This document shows, one piece after another, positions 9,528 through 17,308 of a stretch of DNA of 64,000 nt (its first letter is position 1; the number at the start of each line of letters is the position of its first letter). Source of the stretch: UBA11524 sp051883695 (GTDB lineage: Bacteria; Bacillota; Clostridia; Christensenellales; Aristaeellaceae). The notes below the pieces were generated by a model. It had not been told where the DNA came from and did not search any database. It was given only the letters and a program-made list of their open reading frames with translations. Made by a program: the position numbers and the translations under genes. The stretch is from positions 8,737 to 72,736 of the forward strand of contig JBJEUF010000034.1 in assembly GCA_051883695.1 (NCBI GenBank), written 5' to 3'.

Positions 9528-11333
9528 TCATTCTGTTTTCTGCGCCTGAATCTGCTCCCACTTTTCCTGCAGGAACAGCCATCTTTCGGTGGCTTCGTCC
9601 AGCTGCTGCCGGGCTTGGCTCTGCTCCTCCATCAGCGCCGATACCTTCACATAGTCCGCGGCGTTTTCCTCAATCAGGGCGGAAAGCTCCGCCAGGCGTT
9701 CCTCCAGCTGCGTCACGGTATCCTCAATGGTTTCAAAGTCCCGCTGCTCCCTGAAGGTAAACTTCAGCCTTGCGTTCTGCCTGCGCGGCGCTTCGGCGGG
9801 CCTGGCAGCAGCCTTTTCAGGAAGAGCGGCGGCGCGCTTTTCCTCCTGCGCATCGAGATAGCTCTGATAGCCGCCGATATAGGGCGTCATGTGCCCGTCC
9901 TCCACCGCGAAGAGATGCGTCGTGATGCGGTCAAGAAAGTAGCGGTCATGGCTGACGGCGATGATGGCCCCGTTGAAGCTGTCGAGGTAGTCCTCCAGCA
10001 CGTTCAGGGTTTCCAGGTCGAGGTCGTTGGTGGGCTCGTCCAGAAAGAGGATGTTTGGCGCCGCCATCAGAATGCGCAGCAGATACAGCCTGCGCATCTC
10101 GCCGCCGGAAAGGCTGGCGACCTTCTGATACTGCATGGCGCTGGGAAACAGGAAGGTCTCCGCCATCTGGGAGGCTGTCATATCGCCCTGGGGCGTATAG
10201 ACCTTCACCGCCACATCCCGGATGGCGTCGATGATGCGCATGTCCGGGTCGAGCGCAGGGCAATGCTGGGCAAAGTAGCCGATCCGGACGGTTTCGCCCT
10301 TCTCAATCGTCCCGGAAGCCGGGGGCAGCTCGCCGCAGAGCGTGCGCAGGAGCGTCGTCTTGCCGGCACCGTTGCCGCCCACGATGCCCACGCGGTCATC
10401 CCGCAGCAGCGTGTAGCTGAAATCCCGGATGAGCGTGTGACCGCCGATCGCCACGTCCAGATGCTCCCAGCTGATGACCTTTTTGCCCAGCCGGCTGGCT
10501 ACGGAGCGCAGGCTCAGTTCAGCCTCGGGCGGCGCTTCCTTCACGGCCTCGGCGACTGCCTCGAAGCGCTGGACGCGCCCCTTGGCCTTGGTGGAGCGGG
10601 CCGGTGCGCCGCGGCGAATCCATGCCAGCTCCTTGCGGTAGAGGGATTTGTTCTTGCGCAGCGTCGCGGCCTGCATTTCCTCCCGCTGCGCCCTTTCCTC
10701 CAGATAGCCGGAATAGGCGCAGTTGTACACGTCCACCGTGCCGTCGCCAACGTTGAAGATCCGGCTGAAGGCGCGCTCCAGCAGGTAGCGGTCGTGCGTG
10801 ACGACGATCAGCGTCTTGCGCCACTTGAGCAGACGGTCCTCCAGCCACTGCGCCATGTCCAGATCAATGTGGTTCGTGGGCTCGTCCAGCAGCAGCACAT
10901 CGCTGTCGCGGCACAGGACGCCCGCCAGCGCGACGCGCATCCGCTGACCGCCGGAAAGCTGGCTGACCGGCTGGGACAGATCGACGAAGCCCAGCTGGGT
11001 CAGGATGGTCTGCGCTTCGTAGGCCGCGGCGGACACGTCCTCCCCGGGACGGGCCGGGAGATAGGTGAGCGCGGCCTCCGTAACGGTATGCTCCGGCCGG
11101 AGCACGGGCGTTTGCGGGAGATAGGCGACGGACAGATTCCTCCGGACGGAAAGGCTGCCGGTATCCGGCTGTTCCAGCCCGGCAAGCAGGCGGAGGAAGG
11201 TCGATTTGCCGCTGCCGTTCCTGCCGACCACGCCGATCCGGTCGCCGTCGGAGATCGTCAGACTGGTGTTGTTGAACAGCAGCTTCTCGGAATAGAAGAT
11301 GGTCACATCGCTCAGCGTATAGGCACAGGCCAT
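9528..11333 (-). CDS. ABC-F family ATPase, Uup-like
   Basis: A 601-residue soluble protein with two ABC ATPase cassettes and no membrane segments, the ABC-F plan of ribosome-acting ATPases. Cassette 1 has GRNGSGKST (37-45), LSGGQ and DEPTNHID. Cassette 2 has GGNGAGKTT, LSGGE and DEPTNDLD. The C-terminal 75 residues are a charged helical coiled coil that resembles the Uup C-terminal domain, so Uup-like is the best subfamily guess. An antibiotic-resistance ABC-F cannot be excluded from sequence. ATG 11333 follows AAAGGGG; a longer reading to 11399 runs across the promoter and is rejected. Confidence 0.88.
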   Translation of the reverse strand: MACAYTLSDVTIFYSEKLLFNNTSLTISDGDRIGVVGRNGSGKSTFLRLLAGLEQPDTGSLSVRRNLSVAYLPQTPVLRPEHTVTEAALTYLPARPGEDVSAAAYEAQTILTQLGFVDLSQPVSQLSGGQRMRVALAGVLCRDSDVLLLDEPTNHIDLDMAQWLEDRLLKWRKTLIVVTHDRYLLERAFSRIFNVGDGTVDVYNCAYSGYLEERAQREEMQAATLRKNKSLYRKELAWIRRGAPARSTKAKGRVQRFEAVAEAVKEAPPEAELSLRSVASRLGKKVISWEHLDVAIGGHTLIRDFSYTLLRDDRVGIVGGNGAGKTTLLRTLCGELPPASGTIEKGETVRIGYFAQHCPALDPDMRIIDAIRDVAVKVYTPQGDMTASQMAETFLFPSAMQYQKVASLSGGEMRRLYLLRILMAAPNILFLDEPTNDLDLETLNVLEDYLDSFNGAIIAVSHDRYFLDRITTHLFAVEDGHMTPYIGGYQSYLDAQEEKRAAALPEKAAARPAEAPRRQNARLKFTFREQRDFETIEDTVTQLEERLAELSALIEENAADYVKVSALMEEQSQARQQLDEATERWLFLQEKWEQIQAQKTE

Positions 11334-11364
11334 GGCGTCAGCCCCTTTCGTTCGGACGCGAATC

Positions 11365-11393
11365 ATTTTAGCATAGATTCGTCCGCTTGGCAA
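11365..11393 (-). promoter_or_regulatory. Sigma-A promoter for the ABC-F gene
   Basis: On the minus strand, TTGCCA (11388-11393), a 17-base spacer and TAAAAT (11365-11370), about 30 bases before the start codon. Confidence 0.65.
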
Positions 11394-11435
11394 CGGCATG
11401 AGCGAAAGGGGCGCGCAGCAGCCGCCATGCCGGCA

Positions 11436-11864
11436 TCAGGTATTGGCATAGGACGGAGCGGGATTGTAGAAGCAGTGATTTCCGATGCGGATCTGAAAGT
11501 ACCCGACGGACGAGGGAAAGTTGTTCCGGCAATCCGGGGAGTAGGGGTTGTAGAACCACAGGGCCTCCCACAGGTTTGCCAGCCGGTTGCCCGCAATGGC
11601 CCAGTTGGCAATGTCGTAGTGGATCTGCTGCGGGTTCATGTTGTAGATGTTCTGCAGGTTCTGCCTGCCGCCAAGCTCCGTCCGGGCGCAGTTGAACTGC
11701 CCGGGCTGGTAGATCACATCGCGGATGGTGTTGTACCTCCCGTATTCGCCAACCCGTGTCCGGACACGGTTCATCACCACGGATGCGACAGCCCGCATCC
11801 CGTTATCCCCCTCACCGCCGGCTTCGCACTGGATCAGCCGCGCGAACAGCTCAAGCTCCGTCAT
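11436..11864 (-). CDS. Cell-wall hydrolase of the SleB/CwlJ family (CwlJ-like)
   Basis: A 142-residue single-domain Hydrolase_2 protein. It begins directly with the catalytic domain: LLxRLIxxEA-like LFARLIQCEAGGEG (the Glu is the expected catalytic acid) and ends with the conserved HCFYNP. There is no signal peptide and no SleB N-terminal binding domain. This matches CwlJ, a spore-cortex-lytic enzyme made in the mother cell and deposited in the coat, and the length equals Bacillus subtilis CwlJ. ATG 11864 follows GGAGGTG by 8 bases. I see no partner gerQ nearby. The promoter is probably sporulation-specific; no sigma-A site was recognised. Confidence 0.8.
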   Translation of the reverse strand: MTELELFARLIQCEAGGEGDNGMRAVASVVMNRVRTRVGEYGRYNTIRDVIYQPGQFNCARTELGGRQNLQNIYNMNPQQIHYDIANWAIAGNRLANLWEALWFYNPYSPDCRNNFPSSVGYFQIRIGNHCFYNPAPSYANT

Positions 11865-11924
11865 TGACGCGTCACCTCCATGCCATGACCTATGCATCCG
11901 CCCGGGAATTTACAACTCTGATGA

Positions 11925-11953
11925 TTGAAATTGATGCGGGGTCATGCTATAAT
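11925..11953 (+). promoter_or_regulatory. Sigma-A promoter for the CapA-like gene
   Basis: TTGAAA (11925-11930), a 17-base spacer and a perfect TATAAT (11948-11953). Confidence 0.75.
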
Positions 11954-11987
11954 ATGCCTGAATAATGCTTCGGAGGCTTTGTGCAGC

Positions 11988-13052
11988 ATGAAACGTCTGT
12001 TGATACCGATTCTGTGCCTGCTCCTTGCCGTGGGCGCCGCCGCATATGCCGAGGATTCGGACTCCCTCACGCTGTCCTTTATCGGCGACTGCTCCATCGG
12101 CGATTCCATCCAGTACCGGGATTATGCGAAAAGCTACCATACCGTCATCCGGGAGAAGGGCGCGGACTGGCCCTTCTCGCTCGTGCAGGACGTGCTGCAT
12201 GAGGATGACCTGACCATCGCGAACCTGGAGGTCGTGCTGACCACCTACACCGCGACGCGCCAGAACAAGGCGCACAACCTCATCGGCAGCCCTGCACACA
12301 CGGCGGTGATCCTGGAATCGGGCATCGACGTGGTCAACACGGCCAACAATCACGCATGGGATTTCAAGGCGGTTGGGTACCATGACGCGCTCAGCCATCT
12401 GGACGAAGCGGGGATCCCGCACTTCGGCACGCTGTATTCCGGCACGCCGGACGGCAGCGATATCACGCCCATCGTGGAGGTGAAGGGCGTGAAGGTGGGC
12501 TTCATCGGCTTCAGCTATCCGCAGGAGTATGACAAGAAGCGCATCGAGATCAGAATCAACAGCCTGCGTGAGCAGGGGGCGCAGCTTGTGGTGGTCAGCC
12601 TGCACTGGGGCACGGAGGAAAAGACGCAGCCGACCTCCGGTCAGACGGCCTATGCCCGCTTCTGTATCGACGCGGGTGCGGACGTGGTCTACGGGCACCA
12701 TGCCCACATCCTGCAGTCCGTGCAGTTTTACAAGGGGAAGCCCATCTTCTACAGCACCGGCAACTTCACCTTCGGCACGATGAGCAATGTGGACCCGGAT
12801 ACCGGCATCTTCCAGCTGATGTATGAGGTCGTGGACGGCGAACCGGTGCTGAGGCGTTTCAGCGTCATTCCGTGCCGGACGCAGGGGAGCGGGGATTATC
12901 GCCCCTACATCCTCACGGACGAGGCGGAATGCCGCGCCATGCGCAGGAAGCTCGTGCACAGGGCGACGGTCAAAAACATGACGACCGTCGATGACTTCTT
13001 CATCGAAAACGGCTACATGGATTTTGCGGACGGCATTGCAATCGGCAAATGA
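11988..13052 (+). CDS. CapA-family exported metallophosphatase-fold protein
   Basis: A 354-residue protein with a signal peptide (residues 1-21, cleavage after AYA) and a PGA_cap / CapA domain. Visible motifs are FIGDCSIGD at the start, ANLEVVLT, NTANNHAWDF and YGHHAHILQ, the metal-binding blocks of the calcineurin-like fold. Bacillus CapA works in poly-gamma-glutamate capsule synthesis, but no capBCE genes are here, so that role should not be assumed. Stand-alone CapA-like proteins are common in Clostridia and of unknown substrate. ATG 11988 has GGAGG upstream. The gene is monocistronic between its own promoter and a strong terminator. Confidence 0.85.
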   Translation: MKRLLIPILCLLLAVGAAAYAEDSDSLTLSFIGDCSIGDSIQYRDYAKSYHTVIREKGADWPFSLVQDVLHEDDLTIANLEVVLTTYTATRQNKAHNLIGSPAHTAVILESGIDVVNTANNHAWDFKAVGYHDALSHLDEAGIPHFGTLYSGTPDGSDITPIVEVKGVKVGFIGFSYPQEYDKKRIEIRINSLREQGAQLVVVSLHWGTEEKTQPTSGQTAYARFCIDAGADVVYGHHAHILQSVQFYKGKPIFYSTGNFTFGTMSNVDPDTGIFQLMYEVVDGEPVLRRFSVIPCRTQGSGDYRPYILTDEAECRAMRRKLVHRATVKNMTTVDDFFIENGYMDFADGIAIGK

Positions 13053-13058
13053 ACGTAG

Positions 13059-13102
13059 AAACACGGCGTACGCTCCGCAGAGGGAAGGCGTACGCCGTGT
13101 TT
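13059..13102. terminator. Bidirectional terminator between capA-like gene and mreB
   Basis: A perfect 15-bp inverted repeat (13059-13073 with 13088-13102, core CGGCGTACGC) lies between two convergent stops. Both outer edges are A/T-rich, so it can serve either direction. Confidence 0.75.
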
Positions 13103-13112
13103 GCTGTATGGA

Positions 13113-14138
13113 TTACCGCACGATGCCGCGGTGGCTGTCGGAGAGGACGCTCTTGTAGGCATTGTAGTCGTCCAGCACGCGCCCGCAGCCCAGAACGACG
13201 CTCGTCTGCGGATCGTCCGCCACGCCGCAGGGAATGTGCAGGGCGTTGTAGATGGCCTCGGGCAGCCCGGACAGGGAGGCGGCGCCGCCGGTCAGAACGA
13301 TGCCGTCCTCGAAAATGTCGGAAGCCAGCTGGGGCGGGGTGCGCTCCAGCACGCCCTGGATGGACTCCACCAGATCGGCCACAGCGTCCTTGACGGCTTC
13401 GTAGACCTCGCTGGCATGGATGGTCTGCGTCTTGGGCAATCCGGACAGCAGGCTGCGCCCCGTCACCTCGCAGCTCATGCCGTTGACGGGCGGGACGGCG
13501 GTGCCGATGGTGATCTTGACCTCCTCCGCCGTGCGCTCGCCGATGAGCAGGTTGTGCTTCTTGCGGAGATAGCGGATGATGGCATCGTCAAAATAATCGC
13601 CGCCATAGCACACGCTGGCTGCCTCAATCACAAGGCCGGAGGCCAGCACGGCGATGTCCGTTACGCCCGCGCCCATATCCACGATCATGCAGCCATAGGG
13701 CTTGCGGAAATCAATGCCGACGCCCATGGCCGCCGCGATCGGACGATCCAGAAGCTGCGTGCGCTTGACGCCTGCGTCGTAGAGGATGCTGACAAGATTG
13801 CTCTTTTCGGATTCGTTGACGCCGGTGGGAACCGAGAGCACCACGCGGGGCCGCGCAAAGAAGCGCTTACCGATCAGCTGGCTCATGAAATTGCGCAGCA
13901 TGGTGTTGGCCAGCTCAAAGTCGGACACAACGCCCTGACGGAAGGGGCGAATCGCCAGCACATTGCCCGGCGTGCGTCCGATCATCTTGTAGGCCTCCGT
14001 GCCCACGGCCATCACCTTCTTTGTCGTGCGCTCGATGGACACGACGGCAGGCTGACGCAGGACGATGCCCTTCCCTTTTTGGTAAATGAGCACGTTGGAC
14101 GTACCCAAATCTATTCCCAGATCACTGACATTTGCCAT
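13113..14138 (-). CDS. mreB: MreB/Mbl-family actin-like cell-shape protein
   Basis: A 341-residue actin-fold ATPase that polymerises under the membrane and guides lateral cell-wall synthesis. It has the phosphate-1 loop DLGIDLGTSN at the N-terminus, the phosphate-2 region IVDMGAGVTD and the adenosine motif LTGGAASL near 285. Length is normal. No mreC or mreD follows, so it may be an additional paralogue (Mbl or MreBH type) rather than the mreBCD copy. ATG 14138 is preferred, with AGGTGG 8 bases before; the in-frame GTG at 14150 lies inside that ribosome site. Confidence 0.92.
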   Translation of the reverse strand: MANVSDLGIDLGTSNVLIYQKGKGIVLRQPAVVSIERTTKKVMAVGTEAYKMIGRTPGNVLAIRPFRQGVVSDFELANTMLRNFMSQLIGKRFFARPRVVLSVPTGVNESEKSNLVSILYDAGVKRTQLLDRPIAAAMGVGIDFRKPYGCMIVDMGAGVTDIAVLASGLVIEAASVCYGGDYFDDAIIRYLRKKHNLLIGERTAEEVKITIGTAVPPVNGMSCEVTGRSLLSGLPKTQTIHASEVYEAVKDAVADLVESIQGVLERTPPQLASDIFEDGIVLTGGAASLSGLPEAIYNALHIPCGVADDPQTSVVLGCGRVLDDYNAYKSVLSDSHRGIVR

Positions 14139-14191
14139 ATTCAGATCCACCTGTTATCTGTAGTCGCGGTGCTCCATTATACACCAAGTAT

Positions 14192-14220
14192 ATTATAGCA
14201 CGAATGGAGCGCCGCGTAAA
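14192..14220 (-). promoter_or_regulatory. Sigma-A promoter for mreB, flanked by an inverted repeat
   Basis: On the minus strand, TTTACG (14215-14220), 17 bases and TATAAT (14192-14197). An 8-bp inverted repeat, GCTCCATT (14171-14178) and AATGGAGC (14203-14210), brackets the -10 and could be an operator; this is inference only. Confidence 0.7.
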
Positions 14221-14292
14221 CCTCATTTTGATGCGAATGTCAGGTCAATCCCTGAAATAGTACGGCAACGGGCGCAGCGGACGGCCCGTTCC

Positions 14293-14664
14293 GACACACT
14301 GTGTCAGGCGCCGTGTCGGCTTTGTGTCATCGCAAACCCGGACATCGCAAGGGATTGCGGGTTTTGACACACTTGACACAGTATTTTCGTATAAGTAGAA
14401 AATACAAGAAAACAAGAAAAAAAGAGATAGGGAAATTGCTGTGTCAGTGTGTCAGGTGTGTCAGACAGAGCCGGAAAGCATCCATACCATGACACACTGT
14501 GTCAGGTGCAGTGTCGGCTTTGTGTCATCGCAAACCCGGACATCGCAAGGGATTGCGGGCTTTGACACACTTGACACAGTATTTTCGTATAAGTAGAAAA
14601 TGCAAGAAACCAAGAAAAAAAGAGATAGGAAAACGCTGTGTCAGTGTGTCATGTGTGTCGGACA
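14293..14664. repeat. Tandem duplication of a ~175-bp non-coding unit rich in TGTGTCA/TGACACA
   Basis: Unit 1 (14293-14467) and unit 2 (14491-14664) are near-identical with a 198-base offset. Each starts with the palindrome GACACACTGTGTC and holds about eight TGTGTC/GACACA half-sites in both orientations. Between them are an internal foldback (AAACCCG...CGGGTTT in unit 1) and an A-rich stretch. Apparent reading frames across it are Cys/Val/Arg-rich translations of the repeated TGTGTC and start at the palindrome without ribosome sites, so I call none of them. The stretch separates the divergent mreB and yqfC genes. It may be a protein-binding array or a structured RNA; nothing here identifies it. 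Confidence 0.85.
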
Positions 14665-14797
14665 CTCTCCTCTCTGACCGCTCCACAAGGACGCGCGGGG
14701 CGCTCTTCATGCCGTGGAGCCCGTTCTATTCTGTCCCTCCTGCCGATATCCATGAGAGAGGCGCTTAAGCAATCGTCAGAGAAAGGGAGGCATCGGC

Positions 14798-15058
14798 ATG
14801 GCGGTGCAGGAGCTTTTCCCCAGGGAGGTCATATCCGGTCTGCCGCATATGACCCTCACCGGCGCGGAACGATTCCATATTGAGCAGCACAGGGGGCTGA
14901 TCGCTTATCAGCCGGATGAGATCGTCTTCCTGTCGGAGGCCGGTCTTGTGCGTGTGCTTGGAAACGCGCTGCATTTCAGCATGTATACGGCTGCGGAGGC
15001 GCTTGTCAGCGGTGAGATTCATTCCATTGTCATCGACCGGACAGGAGGCTTCAAATGA
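14798..15058 (+). CDS. yqfC: Sporulation protein YqfC
   Basis: An 86-residue YqfC/YabP-family protein. The pattern GLPHMTLTGAERFHIEQHRG matches the family core (LPxxTLxGxxxxxIEnHxG). It is conserved in spore formers and made in the mother cell under sigma-E in Bacillus; the biochemical role is unknown. GGGAGG precedes ATG 14798. Its stop overlaps the yqfD start (ATGA, 15055-15058), so the two are translationally coupled as in other Firmicutes. I did not find a convincing sigma-E promoter in 14665-14790. Confidence 0.88.
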   Translation: MAVQELFPREVISGLPHMTLTGAERFHIEQHRGLIAYQPDEIVFLSEAGLVRVLGNALHFSMYTAAEALVSGEIHSIVIDRTGGFK

Positions 15059-16218
15059 AGGGCTGGAAACGCGCCTTTACGCTCGAAGGCCTGAACCTGG
15101 AAAGGCTGCTGAGAACCGCAGCGGCAAGGGGCGTCAGGCTGGATGCGGTGCAGCGCAGGGACGGACGCTGCCTCACAGGAATTGTGCGGGAGTCTGATAT
15201 GGCGCGCCTGCTCGAATTGTCCACTCAGAGCGGCTGCCGCCTCACACCGGGGAAGCGCACCGGCGGAGGCGCCGTATTCGACAGGGCAAGGAGACGGTGG
15301 CTCCTGTGCCTGGGCGCGATCATCGGACTGGCTGTGGCGCTGATGGGCACGCAGATCCTGTGGCAGATCGAGATCGTCAACGGCGGCACCTATACCGCCG
15401 ATATCCGCGCGGCGCTGGAGGAAATGGGAATCCGCGTCCCCATGCTCCGTGCAGGGGTCGAAACGGACAGGATTCGGGATACGCTTGAATGGCGGTATCC
15501 GCAGATTGCCTGGGTGGAATGCGGCTGGCGCGGCATGTCGCTCACCATCCGCCTTGTGGAGGGCGTGCTGCCATCTGATAAGGGCGGGACAAGCGGTGGT
15601 TGCGATATCGTGGCCGCTCGTGACGGCGTTGTCAGCAGCATCATCACCCGCGCCGGAACGCCTGTTGTCCGCATCGGTGAAACCGTCCGGAAGGGACAGG
15701 TTCTGATCAAAGGGGAGGAAAGGACGGCTCAGGGGCTGACGAGGCCGGTTGCGGCGCGGGGCAGCGTCTACGCGCGGATATGGGACGCCGCTGCGGTCAG
15801 GATGTCCCTGATGAAAATGGAAACGGTCTACACCGGCCAGGAACAGACACAGGTGACGATTCGCTGCCCATGGTTCGACCTGTGGCCGGTTGAGGACACC
15901 TGCTACGGGCAGGAGGACATGTCCGTGCGCGAGATGCCGCTGGGGGGATTCTTCATTCCTCTTGTGCTGCGGGCCGAAACGCACATGCAGGCCGAAATCA
16001 GCCATCTGCCCCGCGACACGGAGGAGGTGCGGCAGGAAGCGGAGACGGCGGCGCTGCGAAAACTGTACGAAAAGACAGGCGGAAAAGAATCCCTTGTTGA
16101 CAATTGGGTGAATTGGAGTATGATAGAGGATGAGATACTGTTGTCTGTAGCCTATGGTGAACGCATCGTGGACATAGCACAGCAGGAACGCTCCTCCGTC
16201 ATGGCGGCTGCGGATTGA
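15055..16218 (+). CDS. yqfD: Sporulation protein YqfD
   Basis: A 387-residue YqfD-family membrane protein, normal length. A cytoplasmic N-terminal region (1-75) is followed by one membrane helix (about 82-104) and a long external part. That part contains a POTRA-like stretch (about 105-170) and the lipoyl/hybrid-motif-like segment VVRIGETVRKGQVLIKGE near 205-222. It is required for normal spore formation in Bacillus; its mechanism is unclear. It overlaps yqfC by four bases. Confidence 0.9.
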   Translation: MKGWKRAFTLEGLNLERLLRTAAARGVRLDAVQRRDGRCLTGIVRESDMARLLELSTQSGCRLTPGKRTGGGAVFDRARRRWLLCLGAIIGLAVALMGTQILWQIEIVNGGTYTADIRAALEEMGIRVPMLRAGVETDRIRDTLEWRYPQIAWVECGWRGMSLTIRLVEGVLPSDKGGTSGGCDIVAARDGVVSSIITRAGTPVVRIGETVRKGQVLIKGEERTAQGLTRPVAARGSVYARIWDAAAVRMSLMKMETVYTGQEQTQVTIRCPWFDLWPVEDTCYGQEDMSVREMPLGGFFIPLVLRAETHMQAEISHLPRDTEEVRQEAETAALRKLYEKTGGKESLVDNWVNWSMIEDEILLSVAYGERIVDIAQQERSSVMAAAD

Positions 16219-16263
16219 TGCGAAGCCCATGGGATAAGCCGCGAGGAAGGAAGGAACCCGTCT

Positions 16264-17244
16264 TTGACACATACCAGGAAGCTGCTCTTGTCCGTGGAGT
16301 CCATGGACGCGTATATGACGCTGTTTGGGTTCAACGATCAGCATGTCGCGCTGATTGAACAGGAGTGCGGCGTTTCCGTCAGCCTGCGCGGCGCGGAGCT
16401 TTGCGTCAGCGGCGAGGAAGCGGATGTGGCGCTGGCCATCAGCGTCATTGAGAAGCTGCTCGAAATGATCCACCGCGGCGATCCGGTCGACCGCAGCCGC
16501 ATCCGTTATGCCATTGCGCTGGCCCGCGAGGGCAAGGTCGACATGATCGACGAGATTCTGCGCTCCGTGGTGGCCATCACCCATCGCGGCAAGCAGATTC
16601 GCTGCAAGACCCTCGGTCAGCAGCAGTACGTGGAGGCGATCCGCACGCATGACCTGACCTTTGCGGTCGGCCCGGCGGGAACGGGCAAAACGTACCTCGC
16701 CATGGCGCTGGCCGTGGTCGCGCTCAAGAACAGGGAGATCGAGCGCATCGTCCTGACGCGTCCGGCGGTGGAGGCCGGTGAAAAGCTGGGCTTCCTGCCC
16801 GGCGATATGACCCAGAAGGTCGATCCCTATCTGCGTCCGCTCTACGATGCGCTGTATGACTTCATGGGGACGGACAGCTATCAGAAGCTGGTCGAGCGCG
16901 GCGTGGTGGAGGTCGCTCCGCTGGCCTACATGCGCGGGCGCACGCTGTCGGACTCCTTCATCATTCTTGATGAGGCGCAGAATACGACCAGCGAGCAGAT
17001 GAAGATGTTCCTCACGCGTCTGGGCTTCAACAGCAGGGTGGTCGTGACGGGCGACGTCACGCAGACAGACCTTCCCTATGGAAAGCGTTCCGGTCTTGCG
17101 GAAGCGCTGGAGGTCCTGGGGGATATTCCGGAGATCGGCATCGTGCGTCTCACCAGCAGGGACGTGGTGCGCCACGAGCTGGTGCAGCGCATCGTCGACG
17201 CGTATGACAGGCACGACAGGGAACTGAAGCAGTCACAGCGATGA
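16264..17244 (+). CDS. phoH: PhoH-family ATPase (PhoH-like, YqfE position)
   Basis: A 326-residue PhoH-type P-loop protein. The N-terminal third is KH-like, with the family segment LFGFNDQHVALIE. The ATPase has Walker A GPAGTGKT (136-143), LTRPAVEAGEKLGFLPGD and the Walker B ILDEAQN. It is proposed to act in RNA metabolism together with YbeY, encoded two genes downstream. The start is TTG 16264 after GGAAGGAA (7-base spacing); the next in-frame ATG would cut into the conserved N-terminus. Gene order matches Bacillus yqfC-yqfD-phoH-pgpH-ybeY. Confidence 0.93.
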   Translation: MTHTRKLLLSVESMDAYMTLFGFNDQHVALIEQECGVSVSLRGAELCVSGEEADVALAISVIEKLLEMIHRGDPVDRSRIRYAIALAREGKVDMIDEILRSVVAITHRGKQIRCKTLGQQQYVEAIRTHDLTFAVGPAGTGKTYLAMALAVVALKNREIERIVLTRPAVEAGEKLGFLPGDMTQKVDPYLRPLYDALYDFMGTDSYQKLVERGVVEVAPLAYMRGRTLSDSFIILDEAQNTTSEQMKMFLTRLGFNSRVVVTGDVTQTDLPYGKRSGLAEALEVLGDIPEIGIVRLTSRDVVRHELVQRIVDAYDRHDRELKQSQR

Positions 17245-17308
17245 CCGCACGAATCTGAAGCGTCTGAACGGAGCGTGTCTCTGTTGGACGGAAGGGAGTT
17301 GGGATTTG

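Noticed and set aside
9160..9549. A 129-codon frame after murA as a real gene
   Set aside because: Only its middle resembles the end of a MATE protein; the rest is out of frame, so I list it as part of a pseudogene.
11988..13052. Capsule (poly-gamma-glutamate) synthesis locus
   Set aside because: Only a CapA-like protein is present; no capB, capC or capE.
14293..14664. CRISPR array
   Set aside because: Only two long units with no short repeat-spacer pattern and no cas genes.
14301..14768. Two similar frames (63 and 89 codons) within the TGTGTCA repeat
   Set aside because: They begin at the palindrome without ribosome sites and are Cys/Val/Arg-rich because of the repeated TGTGTC; they duplicate only because the DNA does.
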